A DNA stretch of 64,000 nt, taken from Haloglycomyces albus DSM 45210. GTDB taxonomy: Bacteria; Actinomycetota; Actinomycetes; Mycobacteriales; Micromonosporaceae. Below the pieces are notes generated by a model. It had not been told where the DNA came from. It saw only the letters and a program-made list of their open reading frames with translations, and did no database searches. A program made the translations under genes and the position numbers. The stretch spans positions 1 through 64,000 of the forward strand of contig NZ_AZUQ01000001.1 of NCBI RefSeq assembly GCF_000527155.1, given 5' to 3'. Below are positions 14,779 to 23,420 of the stretch, one piece after another (within the stretch, counting starts at the first letter, position 1; each line of letters starts with the position of its first letter).

Positions 14779-16790
14779 AAAATGCCGACGGGTTCAAACG
14801 ACGCGTTGCTGCGGTGACCCGTGACCGATCCATGCAGGTTGCCGCTACCGTCACCGGGACGGTGCGTGCCGAAACCCGTCTGCAAACTGTCGCTCGGGAC
14901 CGAACCTCTACCATCCACGTACGCCTCAAGGAAGCCGTGCAGCGGCGCGGCTCAGGACTCGGGTCGTGGCTGGCAGGTGGGTTTTCCGCCGTCGCACGCA
15001 TGGGTGTTGTCCTCGGAGGCGCACTTATACGAGGTATGACTAAAGCCGTTACCAAAGGTGCGGTGAAAATCGCCGGCCTCTTTGGCGACGCCGTGCAATC
15101 GGCGGTACGTATGGTGGTCGACCATATCACCACCACTTTGTCTAAATTGGGCGATGCTCTGGGGCCGATTGGTGAGGCCGCTTCCGCGATCGTCACTGGC
15201 ATCATCCAGGCGATCATCACCATGACCATCCTTGGTGCGATTGCCACAGCCGTACTCGGAGCGGTAGCGGCTCTCGCCGCCATCACTGCCGTCGCTCTTG
15301 GAGCGCTCCCCGGTCTGTTTGCCGTCGTCGGCCTCGCACTCGTGGCCACCGACGAAAACTTGCGTAGTGGTTTTTTGGCCAGCCTGTCGGAAATGGCCGA
15401 CACTCTACGCACGCTAGCCATGCCTGTTATCGAGGAATTTCAAGACCTGTTGCGGGGCATAGCCGACGATCTGCAACCGGGCACCATAATGTACGAACGG
15501 CTCGCGGATGCCTTTGAGGCCGCCGCGAAAAATATTACGCCGTTCTTCCTCGCGTTGCGTGAGCTGGTACTAGCGATTCTGCCGCCCCTGACCGATGCGA
15601 TGAATAAACTGGCGTATTCGACGTTTTGGGACAAAATCGCGGTCGGTATGCGCATCCTCGGTGCCGCGATCGGAGAGTTCTTTTCTTCACTCGCTGACGA
15701 CCAGGACCTGTTCGCACGCGCGTTTGTCGCTGTCGCTGATGGCCTCCGCGATCTACTACCACATGTTGCGGAGTTTTTGGCGGCACTGGCCGCCGTCGCC
15801 CCTGCCGCGATGGCGACATTCGTCGACGTCGTCACCCGCATCCTCAACGTTCTGTCGGACCCGGAAACGTTGACCAACATCATTATCCTCAGCATTGTGT
15901 TTGCGAAATTTTTCGCGTTTATGGTGGAAGTCGCCGCTGGGATGATGAATCTCGTCATGAGCATCGGGCGCGGTATCCACAGTATCGGACAGTCCATCAA
16001 GGAGGTCTTTGTTGACCTGGGTGAGTGGTACGTCGATGCGTGGGGCGACTACCTCGGCTGGCTCCGAGGAATGGCCGGCCAGCTCGTCGAATGGTGGTTC
16101 GCCGCGAAACGCGGCTGGGAGGCATTTTGGGATAGCATCTACCTGGTCATGTTTAATGGCCAACTCAATGTCACGTCGGTGTGGGACGACATGATTGCGC
16201 ATCTGCGGACCGCACTACACGGTTTTTTGTCGTGGTTGGGGCAGTTGCCATCCAAGCTGGCGCGCATTTTCCTCAGCGCCCTACGCGTCCTGGGCCAATT
16301 CGGATCGCGGCTGCGATCGTATTTCCTCGCCCTGCCCGACAAAATCGAGGGGTGGCTGGGGGATCTGTCCTACACGTTGTACGGTGCCGGCCAGGATCTC
16401 ATCGGTGGGCTCATCGACGGCATCCTATCCGAGGCCAGCGGTGTCACGTCGGCTATCTCCAGCGTCACCGACCTATGGCCGTTCTCTACCTCAACGTCGA
16501 CCAATGGCCCCACGCCTCGAACGGCTCTCGCCCCCCGAATGGTGGCGATGGGCCAACACCAGATCGACGCCACGCCAGTGGTCGAGCCGTTCTCATCGTT
16601 GGGGCAGAGCATTGCTGATGCGACCGGCCTGTCACGAATCACGGTGGATACTGCCACGTCCCACTCTCCACCTGACGTGCGGGTCAACGTGTATCTCGGT
16701 GACCAGCCGATTAGAGATCTCGTGCGCACCGAGATCAGTTACGACGATCGTCGCAAAACCCGTGCGGTGCGGTCCGGCTACGCCTGGTAG
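14637..16790 (+). CDS. tape measure protein
   Basis: 717 residues, the largest gene of the module, as expected for the protein that sets tail length. Residues 20-100 are repetitive and strand-forming (KVRVPLVLKNADGFKRR, MQVAATVTGTVRAETRLQTV). A long hydrophobic Ala/Gly/Ile-rich region with likely transmembrane helices spans about 105-240. A second helical, Trp-rich region lies at 420-560. At this length the tail would be roughly 100 nm by the usual 0.15 nm per residue rule. A basic C-terminus follows. Confidence 0.9.
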   Translation: MPQSPGGFESGRTHIRVLPDTSQFKRRTEAALATIEHRVKVRVPLVLKNADGFKRRVAAVTRDRSMQVAATVTGTVRAETRLQTVARDRTSTIHVRLKEAVQRRGSGLGSWLAGGFSAVARMGVVLGGALIRGMTKAVTKGAVKIAGLFGDAVQSAVRMVVDHITTTLSKLGDALGPIGEAASAIVTGIIQAIITMTILGAIATAVLGAVAALAAITAVALGALPGLFAVVGLALVATDENLRSGFLASLSEMADTLRTLAMPVIEEFQDLLRGIADDLQPGTIMYERLADAFEAAAKNITPFFLALRELVLAILPPLTDAMNKLAYSTFWDKIAVGMRILGAAIGEFFSSLADDQDLFARAFVAVADGLRDLLPHVAEFLAALAAVAPAAMATFVDVVTRILNVLSDPETLTNIIILSIVFAKFFAFMVEVAAGMMNLVMSIGRGIHSIGQSIKEVFVDLGEWYVDAWGDYLGWLRGMAGQLVEWWFAAKRGWEAFWDSIYLVMFNGQLNVTSVWDDMIAHLRTALHGFLSWLGQLPSKLARIFLSALRVLGQFGSRLRSYFLALPDKIEGWLGDLSYTLYGAGQDLIGGLIDGILSEASGVTSAISSVTDLWPFSTSTSTNGPTPRTALAPRMVAMGQHQIDATPVVEPFSSLGQSIADATGLSRITVDTATSHSPPDVRVNVYLGDQPIRDLVRTEISYDDRRKTRAVRSGYAW

Positions 16791-16847
16791 GGCACAGTCG
16801 GGCCGCGCGGCCGGTGGCCCCTGTTGGTTCTCATGATTGGAGCCCGT

Positions 16848-18026
16848 GTGATCACGTTTCCCTGGTTGCCCCACCCCATTGAACTATTTCAGCGTTCTCT
16901 CAACGCGCACGCCTCCATCGATATCTACTATGGTGCGGGTCGGTCCATCAGCCCGATATGGACGAATATTCCCGTCGACGGGACCCTGAATGTGGATGCG
17001 GCACAAACAGTTACCCGCCGGTTCACCGGCACGGTGTATTGCGGCGGTATCGTCTCATCCGACGATCTGGCTGAGGTATTGCAACACGGGGCCGAGGTTG
17101 TGCTCTATGCCCATCTCTACCCCGAACTGCCGACACATGAGCGCACGATACAGCTTCAATCGCTCATTGTTGAGTCACTGCGGTACCGGCCGCGTCACAA
17201 CACCATCGATGTTGAACTGGCCGACTATATGTTGCGCCAGGTCTCGGCTCCGCTCGAATCTCCTCCGCCCATCGTGACCAGCCAAGCCGACGACGGCCAC
17301 CACTACGCCGCTATAGCACCTAATGTAGAACCGTTGATACGCACTGGGTCTCTACCACTGTGGAGCGAACGACCCACCCGGTTTGACGGTGTCACGGCCG
17401 ACGACTACGCGACCGCTGAGGCGGTGTCGTGGCCGCAGGTGTCGACCACCGTGCATCAAGCCGTCCAGGCATGGCTGTCACAACACAATTGGAGGCTTTA
17501 TTACGATGCCGATAACCATCCGGTCATCGGCCGAGACGTCCGGGCTATGGCACTGGATCGCATCAACAACCCCGACATGGTCATTCCCGGCGCACTAGTC
17601 GATGTCGACGACATCGAAATAACGCCGTACGATCTCCCCAATGCCATCCAGGCGTGGGGGATACACGACAGTCGGATTCGCACTGCGATCCGGCATAGCG
17701 ATGCGACCGCCACCGGTGACTATCGCGGCCACCTGATCCGGCGTGTGGAATACAACCTCGACAACCTCACCGACGATGAAGCCAGCCAGGCACTCACCCA
17801 GTACGCCGACGACGTCCACGCGGCAACGGGCGTAGGGAGGCACACCCTCACCGTCACCGGGCTTCCACATTGGGGAGTGCAGCTCGGCGATGTGGTCCAC
17901 TTGGCCGGCGCAACGACCGCGCCCTACATGGTGTCGCGGCTCGCTCTCCCTATCGGCCGCGCCGGCAGCGCCTCCTACACCCTCGCGTCGCTGTCCAACG
18001 TCCGCTACATCGAGGAGGTCCCATGA
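16848..18026 (+). CDS. minor tail protein (distal tail / DUF5047-like)
   Basis: 392 residues from GTG 16848, with GGAG at 5-base spacing; in-frame ATG 16833 is less well placed. The beta-rich sequence with GTLNVDAAQTVTRRFTGTVYCGG at the N-terminus and TVTGLPHWGVQLGDVVHL near the C-terminus resembles actinophage proteins found directly after the tape measure (DUF5047 type), which probably form the tail tip hub. Its stop overlaps the next ATG. Confidence 0.68.
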   Translation: MITFPWLPHPIELFQRSLNAHASIDIYYGAGRSISPIWTNIPVDGTLNVDAAQTVTRRFTGTVYCGGIVSSDDLAEVLQHGAEVVLYAHLYPELPTHERTIQLQSLIVESLRYRPRHNTIDVELADYMLRQVSAPLESPPPIVTSQADDGHHYAAIAPNVEPLIRTGSLPLWSERPTRFDGVTADDYATAEAVSWPQVSTTVHQAVQAWLSQHNWRLYYDADNHPVIGRDVRAMALDRINNPDMVIPGALVDVDDIEITPYDLPNAIQAWGIHDSRIRTAIRHSDATATGDYRGHLIRRVEYNLDNLTDDEASQALTQYADDVHAATGVGRHTLTVTGLPHWGVQLGDVVHLAGATTAPYMVSRLALPIGRAGSASYTLASLSNVRYIEEVP

Positions 18027-19183
18027 GTTTCGTCCGCATGTTGGTGACGGGCACTACCGATCCACTCACCTACCGACGCACGACCAACAGCGACACCCTT
18101 ATCAACAAATTGGGGGCCGACGATTACGACAAGTCAAAAATCTCGTTTATCGGCAACGGAACCTGGCTGCGTGTGCCATCGATTGTCGACACCATCGACG
18201 GTGACGTCTGGGCGCGACTGGCCGTGTCCGATGAAACGGCCACCACAATCTACGACGTGTTGACCACCTCGAAAATCGCGTTTGAAACATTCCGGACGCG
18301 GGTCCAGTTGACCGCCACGGGGTTCGAGGTCTACCAAATCCGTACCGTCCCAAATATCTCACCGTTCCCCGATTGGAGGTCGTTATTGATCTCTGATGTG
18401 TATGCGGTGGCGATGCCCCGGTCAGCGGCCGTGCGACTATCCATCACCGCCGAAGCCGACACCGAGGTGGCTGTGCGCTACAGCGGAACCTACCGCCACC
18501 AACCCAACTACATGCGACAGCCCATATCTGTCACCGCCGGGGTCACGGCCGTCATTGACTACGTGCCACCCCTCGACGCGACCGGCCTGTGCTACGAAGT
18601 CGCTGAGACCAATAGCGACACATGGGTAGCGTCCAACACCATTACTGGGCCGACGTCTGATGGGGCGCTGATAATGCGCGGTCACCAATCACCGTTGACC
18701 CCGGCCAGAGCACACCTGACCGGCCCACCCGAGATTTCCTACGACACCGAATCAGAGTATTTTTGGCCCGCGTCTCCTCGTGCCCAAGGGAGGGCATTCG
18801 CCGCCTGGACACCCCGCCGAGCCGCCACACTCGCGACGCACCTGTATACCCATACGTCTCGCGACTCGCTCCTGGTCCGCAGCCTCATCCGCAAAAACCC
18901 CATATGTGTGCAATTCCCTGGGATTCTGTCCGACACAGTCACCAACGGGTGGTACGGACTGGGCTCAGTCAACGAAATCATATTTGATGTGACCACCGGC
19001 GCGCGCGATTGGCGCACCGAATTGACACCGGTCTACGCGCCACTCGGCATTTTCGAATCAACCGAAATCACCTGGGGCGATTTGCACGGTCTCACCGGCA
19101 CCTACCGTGACGCGGCGGCCCTTAGGCTCACACTGGAGGGCTCAGTCGTGTGGGCGCTAGAGACGATCATCAACGACCAATAA
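18023..19183 (+). CDS. minor tail protein
   Basis: 386 residues from ATG 18023 with GAGGAGGTC ribosome site and ATGA overlap. Mostly beta-sheet, with SITAEADTEVAVRYSGTYRHQPNYMRQPI in the centre and EITWGDLHGLTGTYRDAAALRLTLEG at the end. No catalytic motif. Its place after the hub protein indicates a baseplate or tail-tip component. I cannot assign a named family. Confidence 0.65.
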   Translation: MSFVRMLVTGTTDPLTYRRTTNSDTLINKLGADDYDKSKISFIGNGTWLRVPSIVDTIDGDVWARLAVSDETATTIYDVLTTSKIAFETFRTRVQLTATGFEVYQIRTVPNISPFPDWRSLLISDVYAVAMPRSAAVRLSITAEADTEVAVRYSGTYRHQPNYMRQPISVTAGVTAVIDYVPPLDATGLCYEVAETNSDTWVASNTITGPTSDGALIMRGHQSPLTPARAHLTGPPEISYDTESEYFWPASPRAQGRAFAAWTPRRAATLATHLYTHTSRDSLLVRSLIRKNPICVQFPGILSDTVTNGWYGLGSVNEIIFDVTTGARDWRTELTPVYAPLGIFESTEITWGDLHGLTGTYRDAAALRLTLEGSVVWALETIINDQ

Positions 19184-19196
19184 AAGGAACACTACT

Positions 19197-19919
19197 GTGC
19201 CTGAGTCTTATCTGTCTGGTGCAACCGAATCACTCGGAATCCCCTATCCCACACCAGATGACCCGTATAACCCGGCCGGAGATATGCACGATATCGCCTC
19301 CGCCATCGATACCGCCGTCGACAACCGCGTCACTGATGCCGAGCAACGCGCCTCAGACGCTGAGACAGCCGCTGCACTGTCGTCCCAAAAATCCCAAAAT
19401 GCCTCCGACACCGCAGTGGCTACTATGCACGCTCGCGCCGAAGACGTTGAAGACCGTTTCTCCGGCGAATATCGCTCAGTGATCGAGGAGGCGATCAACG
19501 ACCATATCCCGGCTATTTGGGACCCAAGCGAGTTTGAACCCAAACGCGACGACACCGGCTACCAGGCCTTGGTCGTCCCTGATCCGTACCAACGCATGTC
19601 TGGCTACTACGCACACGCTCGCCGGATTGGCAACATAGTGGATGTCCAGTTCCACATTGAGCTTACTGATTTTATTGAGTCAGCCTCCGAAATCGGTACC
19701 GCATCAGTTCAACCGACAATCCCATCGGGGGCACAGATTGCACAGTTGCCCGCATCAATCCCACCTCCACAGGACCACAACATTGCCGCTGCTGGTGTCG
19801 GTCGATACCACAGGGCCGCAGAGGTAGTGCTGTTGACCAGCGGCCAGATCAAGGTGTATCCATCATCTGATTCGTCTAGTATCTGCGGCCAATTGAGCTA
19901 CATGGTGACCCCCAACTAG
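19197..19919 (+). CDS. tail fibre-like minor tail protein
   Basis: 240 residues from GTG 19197 (AAAAGGAACACT upstream). Residues 30-100 are an Ala/Asp-rich helix with heptad character (IASAIDTAVDNRVTDAEQRASDAETAAALSS split over several turns), suggesting a trimeric coiled coil. The C-terminal 120 residues are beta-rich and end VTPN. This architecture, last before lysis genes, suits a receptor-binding tip protein. Confidence 0.62.
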   Translation: MPESYLSGATESLGIPYPTPDDPYNPAGDMHDIASAIDTAVDNRVTDAEQRASDAETAAALSSQKSQNASDTAVATMHARAEDVEDRFSGEYRSVIEEAINDHIPAIWDPSEFEPKRDDTGYQALVVPDPYQRMSGYYAHARRIGNIVDVQFHIELTDFIESASEIGTASVQPTIPSGAQIAQLPASIPPPQDHNIAAAGVGRYHRAAEVVLLTSGQIKVYPSSDSSSICGQLSYMVTPN

Positions 19920-19933
19920 GAAGGAGAGCGATC

Positions 19934-20710
19934 ATGGGATGGCGACTCGCCGCGAGCCTCGACCGCCTCCGAGCTGAGATCGACGCCCTGGCCCCACACC
20001 GTTCTCGCCGTAGTGACGGAACGATCGGTGATTCGGCCCATGCGGGCACGGCCAGCGATCACAACCCCAATTCGGCGGGGGTCGTCTGTGCCGCCGATTT
20101 CACCCACGACCCGAACTCAGGCGTTGACATCGACAGCCTCACTGATCATCTCGTCCATCCAGACAACCGGCATCAATGTTTGAAGTACGTGATTGCGAAT
20201 CAGCTCATTGCCGGTATCCACACAAATTGGAACTGGTGGACCTACTACGGAAGTAACCCCCACACGAAACACATGCACGTCTCGGTTGGCCGAGGCCCCG
20301 ATGGGCAATCCACCGGCCCCTACGACGACACCAGCCCATGGGGCGTAGCCACACCGTCGACACAGAAAGGAACACCCCCGTTGATTGGACTGTCTAAAGG
20401 CAACGAAGGCGAAGCGGTAAAAGGGCTTCAGGCTCTGCTGCGCTACTCCGGGCACAGCCCCGGCGACGTTGACGGGGTCTACGGTCCGAAAACCTCGGAC
20501 GCGGTTCTCGCCGCACGCAAATCCGTTGGATCGGGTGTAAGCAGCGGTGACACTGTTACCGGTTGGGCGTACGCCCAAATCCAATGGGCTCTGATTAAGG
20601 AGAAGGGCGAGGGCACTCCAGGCCCGCGCGGGCCAGCCGGCCAAGACGGTCGCGACGGCAAGACCCCCACGAAGATCGCTATTTCTGGCGATGTTATTGC
20701 AACCGAATGA
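19934..20710 (+). CDS. endolysin: peptidase plus peptidoglycan-binding domain with collagen-like tail
   Basis: 258 residues, AGGAAGGAGAG ribosome site. Residues 1-125 form an M15-like peptidase: SDHNPNS-GVVCAADFTHDP supplies the metal-binding His and Asp, and HTKHMHVSV the final His. Residues about 150-215 are a peptidoglycan-binding type 1 domain (LSKGNEGEAVKGLQALLRY...DGVYGPKTSDAV). A short Gly-x-y collagen-like segment (TPGPRGPAGQDGRDG) lies near the C-terminus and is unusual for an endolysin. It should cleave the host wall at lysis. Confidence 0.85.
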   Translation: MGWRLAASLDRLRAEIDALAPHRSRRSDGTIGDSAHAGTASDHNPNSAGVVCAADFTHDPNSGVDIDSLTDHLVHPDNRHQCLKYVIANQLIAGIHTNWNWWTYYGSNPHTKHMHVSVGRGPDGQSTGPYDDTSPWGVATPSTQKGTPPLIGLSKGNEGEAVKGLQALLRYSGHSPGDVDGVYGPKTSDAVLAARKSVGSGVSSGDTVTGWAYAQIQWALIKEKGEGTPGPRGPAGQDGRDGKTPTKIAISGDVIATE

Positions 20711-20951
20711 CGCTCCTCTTGGCCCGGTCACCATCGGTGCCCGTGAAATCTACGATTCGGTCCAGGCATTGCGAACTGAGGTAACCGCTATCCGCGCCGA
20801 ACTCAAACGTGCAACCGACCGGCACAACCATATCCAGGACGAATCACATGACCACGAACATCGGCTTCGTGTCGTGGAGCGTCGGGTTTGGGCGCTGCCG
20901 TCCGCTGCCACCGTCCTAGCTCTCACAGGACTAATACTCGAAATCCTCTAA
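20691..20951 (+). CDS. coiled-coil membrane lysis-module protein
   Basis: 86 residues with ATG at 20691, overlapping the endolysin by 20 bases. Residues 18-62 form a coiled coil (EIYDSVQALRTEVTAIRAELKR), and residues 66-86 a C-terminal membrane helix (LPSAATVLALTGLILEIL). Proteins of this shape sit beside holins in many actinophages and may act as holin partner or spanin-like factor. The family role is not established. Confidence 0.6.
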   Translation: MLLQPNDAPLGPVTIGAREIYDSVQALRTEVTAIRAELKRATDRHNHIQDESHDHEHRLRVVERRVWALPSAATVLALTGLILEIL

Positions 20952-20979
20952 CACCAGCCCCCTCAGCAAAGGAACCCCT

Positions 20980-21171
20980 ATGTCTCTACTGACCTCTCCA
21001 TCTGTCCGCCGCTACCTCTACGGGATCTCTGGCCCCCTATCCGGTCTACTCGTCAGCTACGGAATCATCTCCGAAAGCAATGCGGGGCTCTGGATGGGTG
21101 TTGTTGGTGCCGTGCTAGCAGTCGGGTCCAACGGCCTCGCGGCCGCCCACACAAAACCTGACGACAGCTAA
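20980..21171 (+). CDS. holin
   Basis: 63 residues with AAAGGAACCCCT before the ATG. Two hydrophobic helices (about 14-32 and 37-55) are joined by SESNAG, with a short polar C-terminus (AHTKPDDS). Size, topology and position after the endolysin identify it as a small holin that opens the membrane for lysis. The sequence itself is not family-specific. Confidence 0.7.
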   Translation: MSLLTSPSVRRYLYGISGPLSGLLVSYGIISESNAGLWMGVVGAVLAVGSNGLAAAHTKPDDS

Positions 21172-21220
21172 CACAAGCCCGATCTATTCTTTGATCTGTA
21201 GGAAACTCTGTGGATAGATC

Positions 21221-21274
21221 TCCCATCCCCACATAACGCAAGACACTACTGTCACAGGTCATGTGGGGATGGGA
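21221..21274. repeat. 14-bp perfect inverted repeat after holin
   Basis: TCCCATCCCCACAT at 21221-21234 pairs exactly with 21261-21274 around a 26-base loop. No T-run follows, so it is not a classical terminator. It may protect the late mRNA 3' end or be a protein-binding site. Confidence 0.55.
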
Positions 21275-21295
21275 TGGGTGCAACTATTCCCGTCA

Positions 21296-21579
21296 CCGTG
21301 AGGTTCCCGAGGATTAGAGAGCACGCCATGCGACGCGTACTACAGCGTCCGCCAGGGCGGAACGTGTCAGAGAGTCTGGCGATATGACGCTCTCAGAGCT
21401 CCCGGACCGGGGATGACGAGCAACCAAACATGCCAGGGACCGCGCCGGCTCTGCACTCGGTGAGACTGGGCCTGCCGTGTTCTACTTACACCCTTTCGGG
21501 TGCAGCAACATCTCCTGCTCTCTGACTCCAGTTGGCCCGATATTTGCACTCAACCCCTCAGCCAGGGGTAGCCTTTTTA
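21296..21579 (+). ncRNA. candidate folded noncoding RNA ending in a terminator
   Basis: About 280 bases without a credible gene but rich in local stems: GACGC/GCGTC and CCGCC/GGCGG near 21331-21360, GAGAG/CTCTC near 21370-21395, CACCC/GGGTG near 21487-21502. It ends with ACCCCT/AGGGGT (21553-21558 with 21564-21569) and a T5 run at 21574-21578, a weak rho-independent terminator. It could be a phage small RNA or just the late-operon 3' region. Confidence 0.3.
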
Positions 21580-21650
21580 ACGTGATTACGCAGTTCACGA
21601 CCCGTATCCCCGATTCGGGCGCTCGGGGAGCTATTCTGGTACGCTTGACC

Positions 21651-21748
21651 TTGCTATGAAGAAGCCCCTTCGGGCTTCGTTGTGCTTAATGTTTAGTCGC
21701 TTAACACCATAGCAAGGCCCCCACTCCTCATGGAGTGGGGGCCTTTTT
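21651..21748 (+). ncRNA. candidate small RNA with three-way junction and strong terminator
   Basis: TTGCTATG (21651-21658) pairs with CATAGCAA (21708-21715) and encloses two hairpins, GAAGCCC/GGGCTTC (21661-21678) and GTG-TTAA/TTAA-CAC (21682-21707). Directly after it comes a 12-bp terminator stem (21716-21727 with 21732-21743) followed by T5. The compact fold ending in a terminator is typical of a bacterial sRNA. The promoter is not obvious. Confidence 0.45.
21716..21748 (+). terminator. rho-independent terminator
   Basis: Perfect 12-bp stem GGCCCCCACTCC/GGAGTGGGGGCC with loop TCAT, then TTTTT. It would end rightward transcription from the phage late region before the oppositely oriented DUF4238 gene. 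Confidence 0.88.
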
Positions 21749-21854
21749 ACCTTACGGCACATGATAGACCGTGACGCTCAGACCGGGTGCCTCACTGTCG
21801 GCACACTACCAATTGACAGATTAATTCAATCCGATCCACCCTCGGGCAATCAGT

Positions 21855-22793
21855 TCAGTACCGTACCCATTGCGGCTGCGAAAACTTCATCTCCCGAGTG
21901 CGTGGTTCTGGAATATCAAAATCATCAAAAGGGTTAGAATCAGGATGGTAGTAGACTGCTCTATGCGAATTGTACAGCGTATGGTAATTCAACCATCTTG
22001 CCAGATGAAAATCTCCTTCTACTTCATCGTCATATTCCTTCGCTCCCAGGTTTCCCAAGATCAGCGCGCACCGCGCACTAAGAGGCACAAAAACGATCTC
22101 AGCATTCCCCATCCCCATTCCTCTGAAAGGACTTGAAGAATCACTAGGTAGAACTACGGGCGTGTCAGATGTCCCCAATTGAGCTTTCTTAAACCTCACT
22201 AGGCGCCATGGACGGCTGTACACAGCTTCCATTACTGGCTCCAGTGAACCGCTTATTGCGCTTAGATGATAGTGAGAATCAACCTTTTCCTTATCGATCC
22301 TCTCCCGTTCCTGAGCGCAATACGAATCCACTTCGGACTCACTAATACCCGAAGGAAGGTTCAGAAATTTCCGCAACTGATCAGGACTTCGTGCACTTAT
22401 ACCAAGCTTCGACAACTCGCGGTACATTTCTTCAGCCTGTTGCCGCTTATTTGTTCCCCGAATGAACTGAAGAGCAATCCACCGAGCAATCGTATCCCTC
22501 GAATCATCGGCAAGAGGCCAAATATTCTCCTTAAATACTTGCTCGAATGATTTCGCTGCTTCAGACTCAATTATTCCCAATTGGGATTCAAAAGCGTCCG
22601 GACTAGTATCTTCCTGTCGAATGGTATAGAAATCGTTCTGGACTGTCGCGTCTTTTATTGACTGGATATATGACTTATTACCGCCACGAGGCAAACGAGT
22701 TACCTGTTGCTTTGGGTTTGCAAACCGACGCAGGTAAAACTTTGAAACTACGTGGTGCCGACGCGCGTGTCTCCGACTCTTGTTCCTTGCCAT
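21855..22793 (-). CDS. DUF4238 family protein
   Basis: 312 residues. The opening MARNKSRRHARRHHVVSKFYLRRFA is the signature of DUF4238, whose members start with H-H-hydrophobic-PxFYLRxF. The rest is polar and helical, with YHPDSNPFDDFDIPEP near the end. The family has no proven biochemical role and occurs often in mobile DNA. Here it sits between lysis genes and integrase, transcribed against the late genes, and is clearly AT-richer than they are, so it is probably a lysogenic-conversion gene. Phage defence or exclusion is a guess. Confidence 0.75.
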   Translation of the reverse strand: MARNKSRRHARRHHVVSKFYLRRFANPKQQVTRLPRGGNKSYIQSIKDATVQNDFYTIRQEDTSPDAFESQLGIIESEAAKSFEQVFKENIWPLADDSRDTIARWIALQFIRGTNKRQQAEEMYRELSKLGISARSPDQLRKFLNLPSGISESEVDSYCAQERERIDKEKVDSHYHLSAISGSLEPVMEAVYSRPWRLVRFKKAQLGTSDTPVVLPSDSSSPFRGMGMGNAEIVFVPLSARCALILGNLGAKEYDDEVEGDFHLARWLNYHTLYNSHRAVYYHPDSNPFDDFDIPEPRTREMKFSQPQWVRY

Positions 22794-23072
22794 AACCCAG
22801 TTTACCCTGTAATTTTCATAAAGTTGTTCGTGAAATACATACGTCTACTCAAAACGACCAAACTCACAGCAAACCACACAGCACGGGGCCTTCATCACCG
22901 CATGAATGAAGAACAAGCACCACACAGCCAAGCTATCGATGGAGAGAAGTTGACCGAATACTATATTCAAAAAGTCGTCCTACGGTTTCACTTCCATTAA
23001 CCGGAACTCATTAAGTTACCAGTAGTAGCGGCTAGTCAATCTTCTTCACGGCTAGGAGCGGCACTCCGTCGC

Positions 23073-23420
23073 TCACATCACTTCGCGGCTCACGGGCCGC
23101 GCACTGGTAGTCGAACAGCGAACGCGGAGATGGGCTACCCCACTCATTTGAAACGCCAACACCACCAGCGCACCTGACAGCATTGGCGTTTCAGAGGTCA
23201 TTAAGGCTATTAAACTTCCCTCACTACGTAGTGAGCCAAATTCGGCCCCTCCGTATTGGAACTCAGCACCTTGAAGCAAATACACTCCAAAATCTCTAAC
23301 GAACTCCATAACGTAATCACGGGCTTCAGGTGGAATCTCAGCTTCACGTATTCGCAGGAAATCAATTACGCGGCGATCCAGGTGTTCTTCTAGCTCACGT
23401 GGGATCTTTCGTTGGTTCAT
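23073..23420 (-). CDS. hypothetical protein overlapping the integrase gene
   Basis: 115 residues from the ATG at 23420, which has AGGAG 9 bases upstream; the ATG at 23429 lies against the same AGGAG and is too close. The start region overlaps the integrase 3' end by 26 bases, so the two are probably co-transcribed. The N-terminal 50 residues are helical and charged (REAEIPPEARDYVMEF); a hydrophobic stretch lies at about 80-95 (MLSGALVVLAFQM). No known family. A recombination directionality factor would be a sensible test because of the coupling. Confidence 0.5.
   Translation of the reverse strand: MNQRKIPRELEEHLDRRVIDFLRIREAEIPPEARDYVMEFVRDFGVYLLQGAEFQYGGAEFGSLRSEGSLIALMTSETPMLSGALVVLAFQMSGVAHLRVRCSTTSARPVSREVM

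Noticed and set aside
22752-23000. 82-codon rightward frame before the DUF4238 gene
   Set aside because: Overlaps the DUF4238 start, composition is that of noncoding AT-rich DNA.
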